Positions 43,614 to 52,000 of a DNA stretch of 64,000 bases are shown piece by piece. Position 1 is the stretch's first letter, and the number at the start of each line of letters is the position of its first letter. Made by a program: the position numbers and the translations under genes. The stretch lies in contig JAEXYA010000032.1 in NCBI GenBank assembly GCA_023451825.1, forward strand, positions 78,299 to 142,298, given 5' to 3'. This stretch comes from Pseudomonadota bacterium (GTDB lineage: Bacteria; Pseudomonadota; Alphaproteobacteria; Rhizobiales; Xanthobacteraceae). Under the pieces are notes generated by a model, which was not told where the DNA came from, ran no database searches, and was given only the letters and a program-made list of their open reading frames with translations.

Positions 43614-45008
43614 GTGGCTATCGCGCGTAAGCCGGTCGACAAAAACACGACGCTGGTGGGCAGTCTTGCCGGCCGCTTGCGTGCGCAAATCCTCTCCGGC
43701 GCGTTGCCGGAGGGCCATCGCCTGCCCTCCATTCGAAAAGCCGCCGAAGAATTTGGTGTTTCGAAGAACACCGCGGTCGAAGCCTATGATCGGCTCGTGC
43801 TCGCCAATCTCGTCGCCGCGAAAGCGGGATCCGGTTTCGTCGTCATCTATCGCGGCGATGACAGCGGGCGGCCCAAGCATGTCAGCGAGGCCGTCGATAT
43901 CGCGTCGCTGCTGAATGCGCAGTTGTCGCAGAATTTCGACATCCGCGTCGGCGACGGTCGACCGCCGGCATCATGGACCGAGCAATCGGAGATCAAGCGC
44001 CATCTCAGCGGCACCGGACGCATCTTGCCGGTGGCCGCCGACGCCTATGGGTCCGCATTGGGATTCCTGCCACTTCGCCAGCAGATCGCGCTCAGGCTTC
44101 AGGCGCAGCAGGTTGCCGTGAAGGAAGACGGCATACTGCTCACTTTTGGCGCCAACCACGCGCTGGATCTCGTTATCCGCGCAATGCTGTCGCCCGGCGA
44201 CACGGTTCTCGTCGATGAGCCCGGCTACTATCCGCTATTCGCGAAGCTGACATTGGCGCAGGTCCGCATCGTCGGCGTTCGCAGGCTCACAGATGGGCCG
44301 GACGTCAAAGACCTCGCCGCAAAGATTCAATCAGAGCGGCCGAAACTATTCTTCACCCAGTCGCTCGGCCACAATCCGACCGGCGGATCGATCTCGCTAC
44401 CGGTCGCACACGCAGTGCTGCAAACGGCCATGCGCGCCAATCTCGTGATCGTCGAGGACGATCCGTTTGCCGATCTGCCGACGGCAGCCAACAGCCGGCT
44501 GGCAACGCTCGACCAGCTGAACAGCGTGATTTCGATCGGCACTTTCGCGAAAACACTGTCCGCAAGTCTGCGCTCGGGCTTCATCGCCGCCCGCAGCGAC
44601 CGCATTGCGACGCTCGCAGAGTTGAAGATGCTGACCACAGTGAACAGCTCCGGCCATGTGGAGCGGCTGCTTCACCGCCTGCTCGCGGATTGCCATTATG
44701 ACCGGCACCTGAAGCGCCTCGGCCAACGCAGCGAAGCCGCCATGGGACAGGTTCGCAGCAATCTGCTGAGCAGCGGCCATCAACTTTATGCCGATGCGCG
44801 AACGGGGTACTATCTGTACCTGATGCTCCCGGGCGGCATCGACGACATGGCGCTGGCACGCGACGGTGCAAAGGAAAGCATCTTCATCGCACCGGGCAGC
44901 CTGTTCTGCATCGACAAGAACAGTCCACTGGCCAGGGCGATCCGGATCAATGTGTCGCGCGCCGATGATACGAAATTCTACGATTTTCTGTTGCGACGCC
45001 TGCGCTAG
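43614..45008 (+). CDS. MocR-type GntR/aminotransferase regulator
   Basis: A 464-residue PLP-dependent regulator. The N-terminal 75 residues are a GntR winged helix (LAGRLRAQILSGALPEGHRLPSIRKAAEEFGVSKNTAVEAYDRL); the rest is a fold-type I aminotransferase domain with the PLP lysine in IGTFAKTLSASLRSGF and the NPTGG loop (GHNPTGGSI). It starts with GTG at 43614 behind GGAGGT. Many MocR proteins sense amines or PLP-related compounds. Its divergent position next to mvaA suggests that it controls the HMG-CoA reductase cluster. Confidence 0.9.
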   Translation: MAIARKPVDKNTTLVGSLAGRLRAQILSGALPEGHRLPSIRKAAEEFGVSKNTAVEAYDRLVLANLVAAKAGSGFVVIYRGDDSGRPKHVSEAVDIASLLNAQLSQNFDIRVGDGRPPASWTEQSEIKRHLSGTGRILPVAADAYGSALGFLPLRQQIALRLQAQQVAVKEDGILLTFGANHALDLVIRAMLSPGDTVLVDEPGYYPLFAKLTLAQVRIVGVRRLTDGPDVKDLAAKIQSERPKLFFTQSLGHNPTGGSISLPVAHAVLQTAMRANLVIVEDDPFADLPTAANSRLATLDQLNSVISIGTFAKTLSASLRSGFIAARSDRIATLAELKMLTTVNSSGHVERLLHRLLADCHYDRHLKRLGQRSEAAMGQVRSNLLSSGHQLYADARTGYYLYLMLPGGIDDMALARDGAKESIFIAPGSLFCIDKNSPLARAIRINVSRADDTKFYDFLLRRLR

Positions 45009-45022
45009 ACGCCGCGGAGACG

Positions 45023-45724
45023 TCAGCGTGTCTCTTCAGCATAAGGCGCAAGCACATCGACGAGATCGCGGCCACGCGCCGGGCTGGGCTCCACAAGCGC
45101 ACGATTGGCGACTTCACCAAGATGCGAATGCATCAGCGCCATCGCTTGATCGACATCGCCGCTCTGCAACGTATCGATGATGGCGATGTGCTCGTTGATG
45201 CCGCATTCCGATGAATGCGGGCGGCTGAACAATGACAGCGTCAGGCAGCAGCGATAGGCGATCTCGCTGACATAGCGGACCAGCACCGGGCTGTTGGTCA
45301 TGGACGCGAGCAAAATGTGAAACTCGGTGGCGAGACGGATCGAGACCGCACTCGGGCCGTCATTCGCCTCCTTCTCCGCCGCCACATGCGCTTTCAGGCG
45401 CGCGATCTGCGCCGGCTTCAGTTTGCCGGCCAGCTTGCGCACGATCAGGCGCTCCAGCTCCATGCGGATATCGAAGATGTCACGCGCATCCTGCCAGCTC
45501 GGCGTGACGACCACCGCGATGCGGTTGCGGCGGAGTTCAACAAGCCCCTCGGAGGCCAGCTGCCCGAGCGCATGCCGCGCAATCGTGCGGCTGACACCGA
45601 AGCGCTCTCCAAGCGCATCTTCGGGCAGCTTGGTGCCCGGCTCCAATGCCTGTTCGATGATCGCGCGCCGAAGCGCGCTGCAAATCACCGCGACTTTGTC
45701 TTTTGGGTTCGGCGTTTCCGGCAT
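45023..45724 (-). CDS. GntR/FadR-type (FCD) transcriptional regulator
   Basis: A 233-residue regulator: an N-terminal GntR winged helix (VAVICSALRRAIIEQALEPGTKLPEDALGERFGVSRTIARHALGQLASEGLVEL) followed by an all-helical FCD effector domain that binds a metal and small acids (RMELERLIVRKLAGKLK...EFHILLASMTNSPVLVRYV...GINEHIAIIDTL). The ATG at 45724 is chosen; the longer frame lacks a family-like start. It is convergent with the MocR gene (14 bases apart) and divergent from the ABC importer genes, which it probably represses. Confidence 0.92.
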   Translation of the reverse strand: MPETPNPKDKVAVICSALRRAIIEQALEPGTKLPEDALGERFGVSRTIARHALGQLASEGLVELRRNRIAVVVTPSWQDARDIFDIRMELERLIVRKLAGKLKPAQIARLKAHVAAEKEANDGPSAVSIRLATEFHILLASMTNSPVLVRYVSEIAYRCCLTLSLFSRPHSSECGINEHIAIIDTLQSGDVDQAMALMHSHLGEVANRALVEPSPARGRDLVDVLAPYAEETR

Positions 45725-45735
45725 CCTGACAAACC

Positions 45736-45781
45736 TGTACCACCCCGTACATAGAAGCGCTTGCGCGAAGTGCATGCACTT
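45736..45781. promoter_or_regulatory. Palindromes upstream of the GntR regulator
   Basis: TGTAC-N6-GTACA (45736-45751) and the 14-base perfect palindrome AAGTGCATGCACTT (45768-45781) lie just upstream of the regulator start. GntR/FCD proteins bind short palindromes of this size. Confidence 0.5.
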
Positions 45782-45870
45782 TATCGACGTGCCTGCCCAA
45801 TAATTCCGCAACAGCGCGCGTAAGGCGACAACTTGAGGAGGATTCGCCCCAGACTCAAGTGGCACCCCAA

Positions 45871-45903
45871 TTGCATACACTTGTTGTCATGATCAGTATG
45901 CAA
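45871..45903. promoter_or_regulatory. Inverted repeat at the start of the ABC importer operon
   Basis: TTGCATAC (45871-45878) and GTATGCAA (45896-45903) are perfect 8-base arms separated by 17 bases, around the possible start codons of the ATPase gene. It is a candidate operator for the neighbouring GntR regulator. Confidence 0.5.
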
Positions 45904-46749
45904 GAAAACCAAACGGCTGCCCAAAGCGCCCCACGTATCCCGACCGCCATTGAGCTGTCGCGGACTTCGGTGACCTTCGGCCGCGGCGCCAGCGCGACCC
46001 CGGCGCTGTCCGAGACCAATCTTATCATCCCCGACGGCGAATTCCTTGCCCTTGTCGGCCCATCCGGCTGCGGCAAGTCGACGATCCTCAAACTGGTCAG
46101 CAATCTGATCCGCCCGACCACCGGTGTCGTCATCGTCGGCGGCCGCGAGGTGGCCGCCAAGGCGCTGCGGATCGGCATGGCGTTCCAGAACCCGACCATG
46201 CTTCCCTGGTTGACCATCGAGCAGAACATCATGCTGCCGCTGAAGATCGTGCAGCCGTTCCGCGCCGAATATCGGCAGAAGCGCAAGACCGAGTTTCGCC
46301 ACAAGGCGCACGCATTGCTGACGCAAGTCGGCCTCAAGGATTTTGCCAAAAAGTATCCGTGGCAGCTTTCGGGCGGCATGTTGCAGCGAGCCAATCTGTG
46401 CCGCGCGCTGATCCATGAACCGCGCATGCTGCTGCTCGACGAGCCTTTTGGCGCGCTCGATCAGTTCACCAAGGAAGAGCTGTGGTCGATCCTGCAGGGC
46501 CTGTGGCTGCAGCATAAACCGACCGTGCTGCTGGTGACGCACGACCTGCGCGAGGCCGGCTTCCTCGCCAGCCGCATCTGCGTGATGAGCGCGCGGCCCG
46601 GCCGCATCCTCGACGACAGCGCCGTGGATTTCCCGCGCCCGCGCACCATTCCAATGACCTTCGAGCCGGACTTCGTCGCGCTGAATCAGCGCCTGCGCGA
46701 TCTCATCGTCAATGCCCGGAGCAACGCTCCGGCCGCACAGGAGGCATAA
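45889..46749 (+). CDS. ABC transporter ATP-binding protein (nitrate/sulfonate/pyrimidine type)
   Basis: A 286-residue ABC ATPase (SsuB/TauB/ThiZ-like branch). Walker A is VGPSGCGKSTIL, the signature motif is QLSGGMLQRANLCRAL, and Walker B is MLLLDEPFGALDQ; the H-loop is LLVTHDLREAGF. The Q-loop reads AFQNPTMLPWLTIEQN. Its start is uncertain: ATG at 45889 or 45898, or GTG at 45859, none with a well-spaced ribosome-binding site. The permease gene begins at the next base after its stop. It energises import with the permease and receptor that follow. Confidence 0.9.
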   Translation: MISMQENQTAAQSAPRIPTAIELSRTSVTFGRGASATPALSETNLIIPDGEFLALVGPSGCGKSTILKLVSNLIRPTTGVVIVGGREVAAKALRIGMAFQNPTMLPWLTIEQNIMLPLKIVQPFRAEYRQKRKTEFRHKAHALLTQVGLKDFAKKYPWQLSGGMLQRANLCRALIHEPRMLLLDEPFGALDQFTKEELWSILQGLWLQHKPTVLLVTHDLREAGFLASRICVMSARPGRILDDSAVDFPRPRTIPMTFEPDFVALNQRLRDLIVNARSNAPAAQEA

Positions 46750-47523
46750 ATGAATCTCGGCCTCCGTCAAAAGCTCTGGTCGTTCGGACTGATCGTCGCC
46801 TTCTTCGCAGGCTGGCAACTGTTCTGCATCGTCTCCGGCATGTCTGACCTCATCCTGCCACGCCCGACCGATGTTCTCGCGACCCTGATCGCGAAATTCC
46901 CGATCCTGTGGCCGCATATCGTGCAGACGCTGGTCACCACCATGACCGGATTTGCGCTCGGCGTTGGCCTTGGCGTGGTGCTTGGTGCCATCATCGGCGT
47001 ATCGAAAGTCGCTTACGACACCGCTTATCCGCTCTTGGTCGGCTTCTCCTCGATTCCGAAAGTCGCGGTGGTACCGATCTTCGTGCTGTGGTTCGGCTCG
47101 GGCTCGGTGCCGGCGATCCTTACCGCGCTATCGATCTGCTTCTTCCCGATCGTCGTGAACATCGCCACCGGTCTCGCCACGACGGAGCCCGAACTCGAGG
47201 ACGTGCTGAAGGCACTCGGCGCCAGCAAGATGGACATTCTTTGGAATGTCGGCCTGCCCAGAACCATGCCGTTCTTCTTCGCCTCGCTGAAGGTCGCCGT
47301 CAGTTACGCTTTTGTCGGTGCCGTGCTGGCCGAGACCGTCGCCTCCAATCGCGGCATCGGCAATGTGATGATGAGCGCATCGTCCAACTTCAACGTACCG
47401 CTGGTCTTCGCCTGCCTGTTCATTCTCGCGGCGCTCGGCGTCGCCCTCTACGTCATTTTCTCCCTGATCGAAGCGCGCGTGACCGGCTGGGCCACGCGCA
47501 AGACCGACGCCATCGCAACCTAA
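46750..47523 (+). CDS. ABC transporter permease (SsuC/TauC type)
   Basis: A 257-residue inner-membrane permease with six hydrophobic helices and the EAA loop (LEDVLKALGASKMDILWNVGLPRTMPFFFASLKVAVS). The helical segment FGSGSVPAILTALSICFFPIVVN is typical of the nitrate/sulfonate/taurine importer family. It follows the ATPase without a gap and precedes the binding protein by 24 bases, so the three genes form one importer. Confidence 0.93.
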   Translation: MNLGLRQKLWSFGLIVAFFAGWQLFCIVSGMSDLILPRPTDVLATLIAKFPILWPHIVQTLVTTMTGFALGVGLGVVLGAIIGVSKVAYDTAYPLLVGFSSIPKVAVVPIFVLWFGSGSVPAILTALSICFFPIVVNIATGLATTEPELEDVLKALGASKMDILWNVGLPRTMPFFFASLKVAVSYAFVGAVLAETVASNRGIGNVMMSASSNFNVPLVFACLFILAALGVALYVIFSLIEARVTGWATRKTDAIAT

Positions 47524-47547
47524 TCACAACTCAACCCGGAGACCGTC

Positions 47548-48573
47548 ATGTTGAAGCGATTGACTGCCCTCGCCTTCTCGAGCGTGCTGCTCGCCAGCGC
47601 CGCGTCCGCGCAGGAAACCACCATCAAGTTCACGCTTGGCTGGAAGACCCAGGGCAGCGATGCCGCCTTCTTCTATGCAAAGGACAAAGGCTATTTCAAA
47701 GAGGAGGGCCTGAACGTTATCATCGATCAGGGCGAAGGCTCGGGCGCGACCGTGACGCGCATCATGTCGGGCGCCTGGGATGCCGGCTTCGGCGACGTCA
47801 ATGCCATCATCCAGAACTCGTCCACGCGACCCGCCGATGCGCCTGTGATGGTCTACATGATGTGGAACCAGCCGCCCTTCTCGATCGTCACCAAGAATTC
47901 CAGCGGCATCAAGACCATCAAGGACTTTGAAGGCCGCACGCTGGGTGGCGCGCAGGGCACCCCGACCACGCGCCTGCTGCCGGTGTTCATCCAGAAGAAC
48001 GGTCTCGCCGCCGACAAGATCAAGGTGTCGAACATGGCGCCGAACCTGCAGGAACCGATGCTGATCAAGGGCGATATCGATGCCGCGCTGGTGTTCAACA
48101 TCACCAGCTATTTCAACCTGGTGCTGAACCGCCAGGACCCCGACAAGGATTTCAAGTGGTTCTCGTTCGGTGAATTCGGCCTCGATCTCTATTCCAACGG
48201 CGTGATGGTCTCGCAGAAGCTGCTGAAGGAGAATCCGAAGGCGGTGGCCGGGCTTGTTCGCGCGATCAACAAGGCAAACATCGCGACGGCGAAGGATCAG
48301 AACGAAGCCATGAAGTCGGTGGTTGCGTTCGACAATCTCGTCGATGTGCCCGTGGAGAAGCGCCGCATGCAGTTTGCCTTCGACAAGTTGATGGTCTCGC
48401 CGGAAATGAAGGAAATCGGCGTCGGCGACATCAAGGACGAGCGCATGGCGCGCGCTATCGGCATGGTGGTGGAAGGCTATGAGCTGAAGCGCACCCCGAC
48501 CCCGAAGGAAATCTTCTCGCGCGATTTCCTGCCGCCGCGTGGCGAGCGCGATCTCGTTTATACGGCGAACTGA
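47548..48573 (+). CDS. ABC transporter substrate-binding protein (NMT1/ThiY-like)
   Basis: A 341-residue periplasmic receptor with a signal peptide (MLKRLTALAFSSVLLASAASA-Q). The NMT1/SsuA-like pattern is TIKFTLGWKTQGSDAAFFYAKDKGYFKEEGLNVIIDQGEGSGATVTRIMSGAWDAGFGDVNAII. Receptors of this group bind thiamine precursors, pyrimidines, taurine or riboflavin-like compounds. The amidohydrolase next door suggests a nitrogen-heterocycle or amide ligand. The exact ligand is not readable. Confidence 0.92.
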   Translation: MLKRLTALAFSSVLLASAASAQETTIKFTLGWKTQGSDAAFFYAKDKGYFKEEGLNVIIDQGEGSGATVTRIMSGAWDAGFGDVNAIIQNSSTRPADAPVMVYMMWNQPPFSIVTKNSSGIKTIKDFEGRTLGGAQGTPTTRLLPVFIQKNGLAADKIKVSNMAPNLQEPMLIKGDIDAALVFNITSYFNLVLNRQDPDKDFKWFSFGEFGLDLYSNGVMVSQKLLKENPKAVAGLVRAINKANIATAKDQNEAMKSVVAFDNLVDVPVEKRRMQFAFDKLMVSPEMKEIGVGDIKDERMARAIGMVVEGYELKRTPTPKEIFSRDFLPPRGERDLVYTAN

Positions 48574-48581
48574 TTGCGCTG

Positions 48582-50015
48582 ATGACGAGGGTTCTGTCTG
48601 CGGCACATATTTTCGATGGCACCGATCTTCTGCCTCAGGCCAGCATCGCTTATGCGGATGGCCTGATCACAGAAGTCTCGGCAGGCGTCTCGACCACGCC
48701 GCAGACGAACCATCTCGTCATCCCTGCATTGGTCAATGCCCATGACCACGCACGGCCGTCCATGACATCCTTCGGCGCGTCGGGTATGCCGCTGGAATCA
48801 TGGATACTTCGTTCAGCATTCGGCACGCCGCCGGACGCCTATCTCGCTGCCGCAGTCTCTCTTGCCCGCTCGGCCCGCGCCGGCTGCGGCGGCGCGATGA
48901 TCCATTATACACGCCCCAGCGGCAAACTGCCGATCGTCGATGAGGCGATCGCGATCGGCAAAGCCGCAAGCGATGTCGGCATCCGCATAGCTTTTGCTCT
49001 CGCGGTGCGCGACCAGAACCCGCTGGTCTACGGCGATAGCACAGATGTACTCTCAAACCTGTCCGATGAAGATCGCAGCACGATCCAGGACTTGTTCGTT
49101 CGACCGTCGCCCACCGCAACCGAATATCTCGACCGCGTCGATGCGATCCATGCGGCCATCGCGAGCCCCTTGATCGACGTGCAATACGGTCCGGCCGGCG
49201 CGCAGTGGTGCTCGCCCGCGCTGCTCGAAGCGATTGCCGAGCGCTCCGCCGCCACCGGCCGGCGCGTGCATATGCATCTGCTCGAGACCATCTACCAGCG
49301 CCAATGGGCCGACCGAGTCTTTCCCGGCGGGGTGGTGCGCTTCCTCAAGGACATCGGCCTGCTGTCAGAGCGTTTAACCGTGGCCCATTGCATCCACGCA
49401 CGACCAGACGAGCTCGACATGATCGCAGAGTCCGGCGCGACCATCGTGACCAATTTCAGCTCTAACCTGCATCTGCATTCCGGTTTTCCCCCCATCGCGG
49501 ACGCGCATCGCCGCGGCTGCAAGGTCGCAGTGGGTATCGACGGCGTCGCCCTCGACGAGGACGACGATGCGATCCGCGAAATGCGGCTTGTGCAGATGGC
49601 CCATGGCGGGTTGGGCTTCGAACGAACATGGAGCCGTGGGGAGTTCCTGTCGCTCGCTGTCCGCAACGGCCGCACATCCATCAGCGCGCCTGGGTCAGGT
49701 AAGCTCGAGGCTGGCGAAGCTGCGGACTTCATCATCCTCGATATCGGCCAGCTCGACCGCGATGCGATCATGCCCGTCGATCCCATCGACCTCTTGTTCG
49801 CGCGCGGCAATAGCAGTTGCGTGCGGGAGGTCGTCGTCAACGGCAATACGATCTGCCGCGACGGTAAGCTCACCGGCGTCGATCTCAATGCAATGGAAGC
49901 CGAGATCCGCGGGATGTATCGGGCGAATGTGCCGCAGTTCAGGGCGCTGGAGCAGGCATGGAAGCCGCTCGAAGGCGCGCTGGCGCAATGGTTCAGGCAT
50001 CAGGGATGTTGTTAA
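48582..50015 (+). CDS. Amidohydrolase family protein (cytosine-deaminase-like)
   Basis: A 477-residue metal-dependent hydrolase of the amidohydrolase superfamily. Metal ligand motifs are NAHDH (first strand), VHMHLLET, VAHCIHA and the late aspartate in VGIDGVALDEDDD. The N-terminal beta sandwich and C-terminal composite sheet are present (RVLSAAHIFDGTDLLPQ.., ADFIILDIGQLDRDAIMPVDPIDLLFARGNSSCVREVVVNG). The overall pattern resembles deaminases of aromatic bases or guanine. It begins 9 bases after the binding protein stop, so the operon imports and then hydrolyses or deaminates one compound. Confidence 0.88.
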   Translation: MTRVLSAAHIFDGTDLLPQASIAYADGLITEVSAGVSTTPQTNHLVIPALVNAHDHARPSMTSFGASGMPLESWILRSAFGTPPDAYLAAAVSLARSARAGCGGAMIHYTRPSGKLPIVDEAIAIGKAASDVGIRIAFALAVRDQNPLVYGDSTDVLSNLSDEDRSTIQDLFVRPSPTATEYLDRVDAIHAAIASPLIDVQYGPAGAQWCSPALLEAIAERSAATGRRVHMHLLETIYQRQWADRVFPGGVVRFLKDIGLLSERLTVAHCIHARPDELDMIAESGATIVTNFSSNLHLHSGFPPIADAHRRGCKVAVGIDGVALDEDDDAIREMRLVQMAHGGLGFERTWSRGEFLSLAVRNGRTSISAPGSGKLEAGEAADFIILDIGQLDRDAIMPVDPIDLLFARGNSSCVREVVVNGNTICRDGKLTGVDLNAMEAEIRGMYRANVPQFRALEQAWKPLEGALAQWFRHQGCC

Positions 50016-50027
50016 CCTGATCTCTGC

Positions 50028-50561
50028 TCAATTCACCTGACGCTTCTCAAGCTTCCGCGCCAGTGTCCGGCGATGCATCCCGAGCCGGCGTGCGGTCTCC
50101 GAGATATTGAAATCGCTCTCCACAAGGGTCTGGTGAATGTGCTCCCATTCCAGCGTCTTGATCGAGGTCGGGCGCTCGGTGAGCGCGACCTTGGTGTCGC
50201 CGGCCGCCTTCTGGAAGGCGTCCTCGATGTCGTCGGTGTTCGAAGGTTTCGCCAGATAGTGGCAGGCGCCAAGCTTGATCGCTTCGACGGCCGTGGCGAT
50301 GCTGGCGTATCCGGTGAGCACGACGATCAGCATATCCTCACTCAGCGCATGCAGCGCTTCGACACAGGTGAGACCTGATGCTCCGGCCAGCTTGAGATCG
50401 ACCACCGCAAAACCCGGCACCTTGTCGCCGAGCACGTCGGTGAGCGTCTCAAATCCCTCGGCGTGAAGGACACTGTAGCCGCGGCGCTCGAACGAGCGCT
50501 TCAACGTTCGCGCAAAGCCTTCGTCGTCTTCTACGATAATCAAGAGACGTTCATCGGACAT
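50028..50561 (-). CDS. regA: Redox response regulator RegA (ActR/PrrA)
   Basis: RegA/ActR/PrrA is the global redox response regulator that controls respiration, carbon fixation and related genes. The 177-residue product has a receiver domain with Asp55 (FAVVDLKLAG), a proline hinge (TERPTSIKTLEW) and a short Fis-like HTH (FNISETARRLGMHRRTLARKLEKR). It is followed by nothing on this strand and overlaps the upstream regB by 11 bases. The surf1-cyo block upstream is a likely target. Confidence 0.94.
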   Translation of the reverse strand: MSDERLLIIVEDDEGFARTLKRSFERRGYSVLHAEGFETLTDVLGDKVPGFAVVDLKLAGASGLTCVEALHALSEDMLIVVLTGYASIATAVEAIKLGACHYLAKPSNTDDIEDAFQKAAGDTKVALTERPTSIKTLEWEHIHQTLVESDFNISETARRLGMHRRTLARKLEKRQVN

Positions 50562-51942
50562 GTCTGTGCGCTCCTATCGCGAGGGCTGACAACGGCAGTG
50601 AAAGCGTGACGACAGCGCCGCCAACAGGTCGATTGTCCGCTGCAACGGTGCCACCGAGCTTGCGGACGGCATTGACCACCAGAAACAGGCCCAGCCCGCG
50701 GCCCGCCCGTCCCTTGCTGGAATTATAAGGTTTGCCCAGATTGGCCAGCATTTCTTTCGCAAAGCCGGGGCCCATGTCGCTGACTTTCAGCACGAGCATC
50801 TCCCCCTCCCGCTCCAAGGCGACGCGGATCCAGAGCGGCGAAACTTCATTGGCATTGTCTAGCACGTTGAAGATCGTCTGCTTCAACGCAGAATCCGACA
50901 CAATCGGCATATCGTCGCCAAAACGGTTCTCGTAGACCAGCGTGCCGCTCGATCTGGCGCTGCGCCAGTCATCCACGAGCTCGCCGAAGAAGTCATTCAC
51001 CGAAGTGACGGCGGGCGCTTCGCCTCGCATATCGCCGGCGGACATCAGAATGCCCGTCACAATCGACTTGCAGCGCTGCACATCGGCCTGCATTTCGGCG
51101 ATCTCCTCCATCAGTTCGGGATCATTGGCCAGCGCCGGCATGCGACGCCAATCACTGAGAATGACCGACAGCGATGCGAGTGGTGTACCGAGCTCATGCG
51201 CTGCGCCTGACGCGAGCAGACCCATACGGACTATATGATCTTCCTCCGCCGCCTGCTGGCGCAGCTTGGCGAGACCATTGTCGCGGTCGCGCAGATTGCG
51301 GGCAATCCGCGTCATGAACACGACAATCAGTGCCGCATCGAGCACAAAGCAAATCAGCGTGCCAATGATATGAAGCTGAAACAGATGGTCCGCCATTTCG
51401 ACGGGGAGCGCCAGCGGCCGATGAAAGAGGATCAGCCCCGCAAAGCAAAGACAGGCGACGACGACAATCACCCAGGTGGAGCGTGCATTGAGCAGCATCG
51501 CACCAAGTGTCACCTGCAAGAGGTAGAGCGAGACGAATGGATTGGTCGCACCACCGCTGAGATAGAGCTGCGCCGTCAACGCGGCGACGTCGAGCAACAG
51601 CAACATCAGCAATTCGCGGTCGCGCGCGTCGGTCTGCTTGCGCAGCCACTCCTGGCTGATGACATTGAGGAAGATCGAGCCGCACAGCACCGAGATCATC
51701 GGCATCAGTGGCAATTCGACGCCCATCACAAAATGCACGAAGCCGATGGTCAGAACCTGGCCGACCACGGCGATCCAGCGCAACTGAATCAGCAGATTGA
51801 TATTCTTGACGTTGGTGGTCTCGTCGAGCGGTTGCGCCGCAGGCGCAAGAGCGGCCGGGCCGGACCGATGCGGTACCGCATCCGGGCCCACCCCGGCTCC
51901 GTCCGGTCCACCTGCGTTGCTAGAGAGTCCGATACCCGGCAT
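50551..51942 (-). CDS. regB: Redox sensor histidine kinase RegB (ActS/PrrB)
   Basis: RegB/ActS senses the quinone pool and cysteine redox state and phosphorylates RegA. The 463-residue product has six membrane helices. The quinone-binding heptad is GGATNPF (residues 130-136), the H-box is ASGAAHELGTPLAS with His249, and the redox cysteine is Cys291 (QRCKSIV), 42 residues after the histidine as in RegB. ATPase motifs are DNANE, GPGFAKEM and GRGLGLFLV. The Gly/Pro-rich N-terminal 40 residues are unusual. The gene sits 58 bases after surf1. Confidence 0.94.
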   Translation of the reverse strand: MPGIGLSSNAGGPDGAGVGPDAVPHRSGPAALAPAAQPLDETTNVKNINLLIQLRWIAVVGQVLTIGFVHFVMGVELPLMPMISVLCGSIFLNVISQEWLRKQTDARDRELLMLLLLDVAALTAQLYLSGGATNPFVSLYLLQVTLGAMLLNARSTWVIVVVACLCFAGLILFHRPLALPVEMADHLFQLHIIGTLICFVLDAALIVVFMTRIARNLRDRDNGLAKLRQQAAEEDHIVRMGLLASGAAHELGTPLASLSVILSDWRRMPALANDPELMEEIAEMQADVQRCKSIVTGILMSAGDMRGEAPAVTSVNDFFGELVDDWRSARSSGTLVYENRFGDDMPIVSDSALKQTIFNVLDNANEVSPLWIRVALEREGEMLVLKVSDMGPGFAKEMLANLGKPYNSSKGRAGRGLGLFLVVNAVRKLGGTVAADNRPVGGAVVTLSLPLSALAIGAHRHVR

Positions 51943-52000
51943 TGCGCACCGTCATGCTTGGCGCACACAGCCCCAGACAGGCTCATGCGACATTGCCATG

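Noticed and set aside
45781..46917. A 378-residue minus-strand frame opposite the ABC ATPase
   Set aside because: Antisense shadow; the plus strand has intact Walker and signature motifs.
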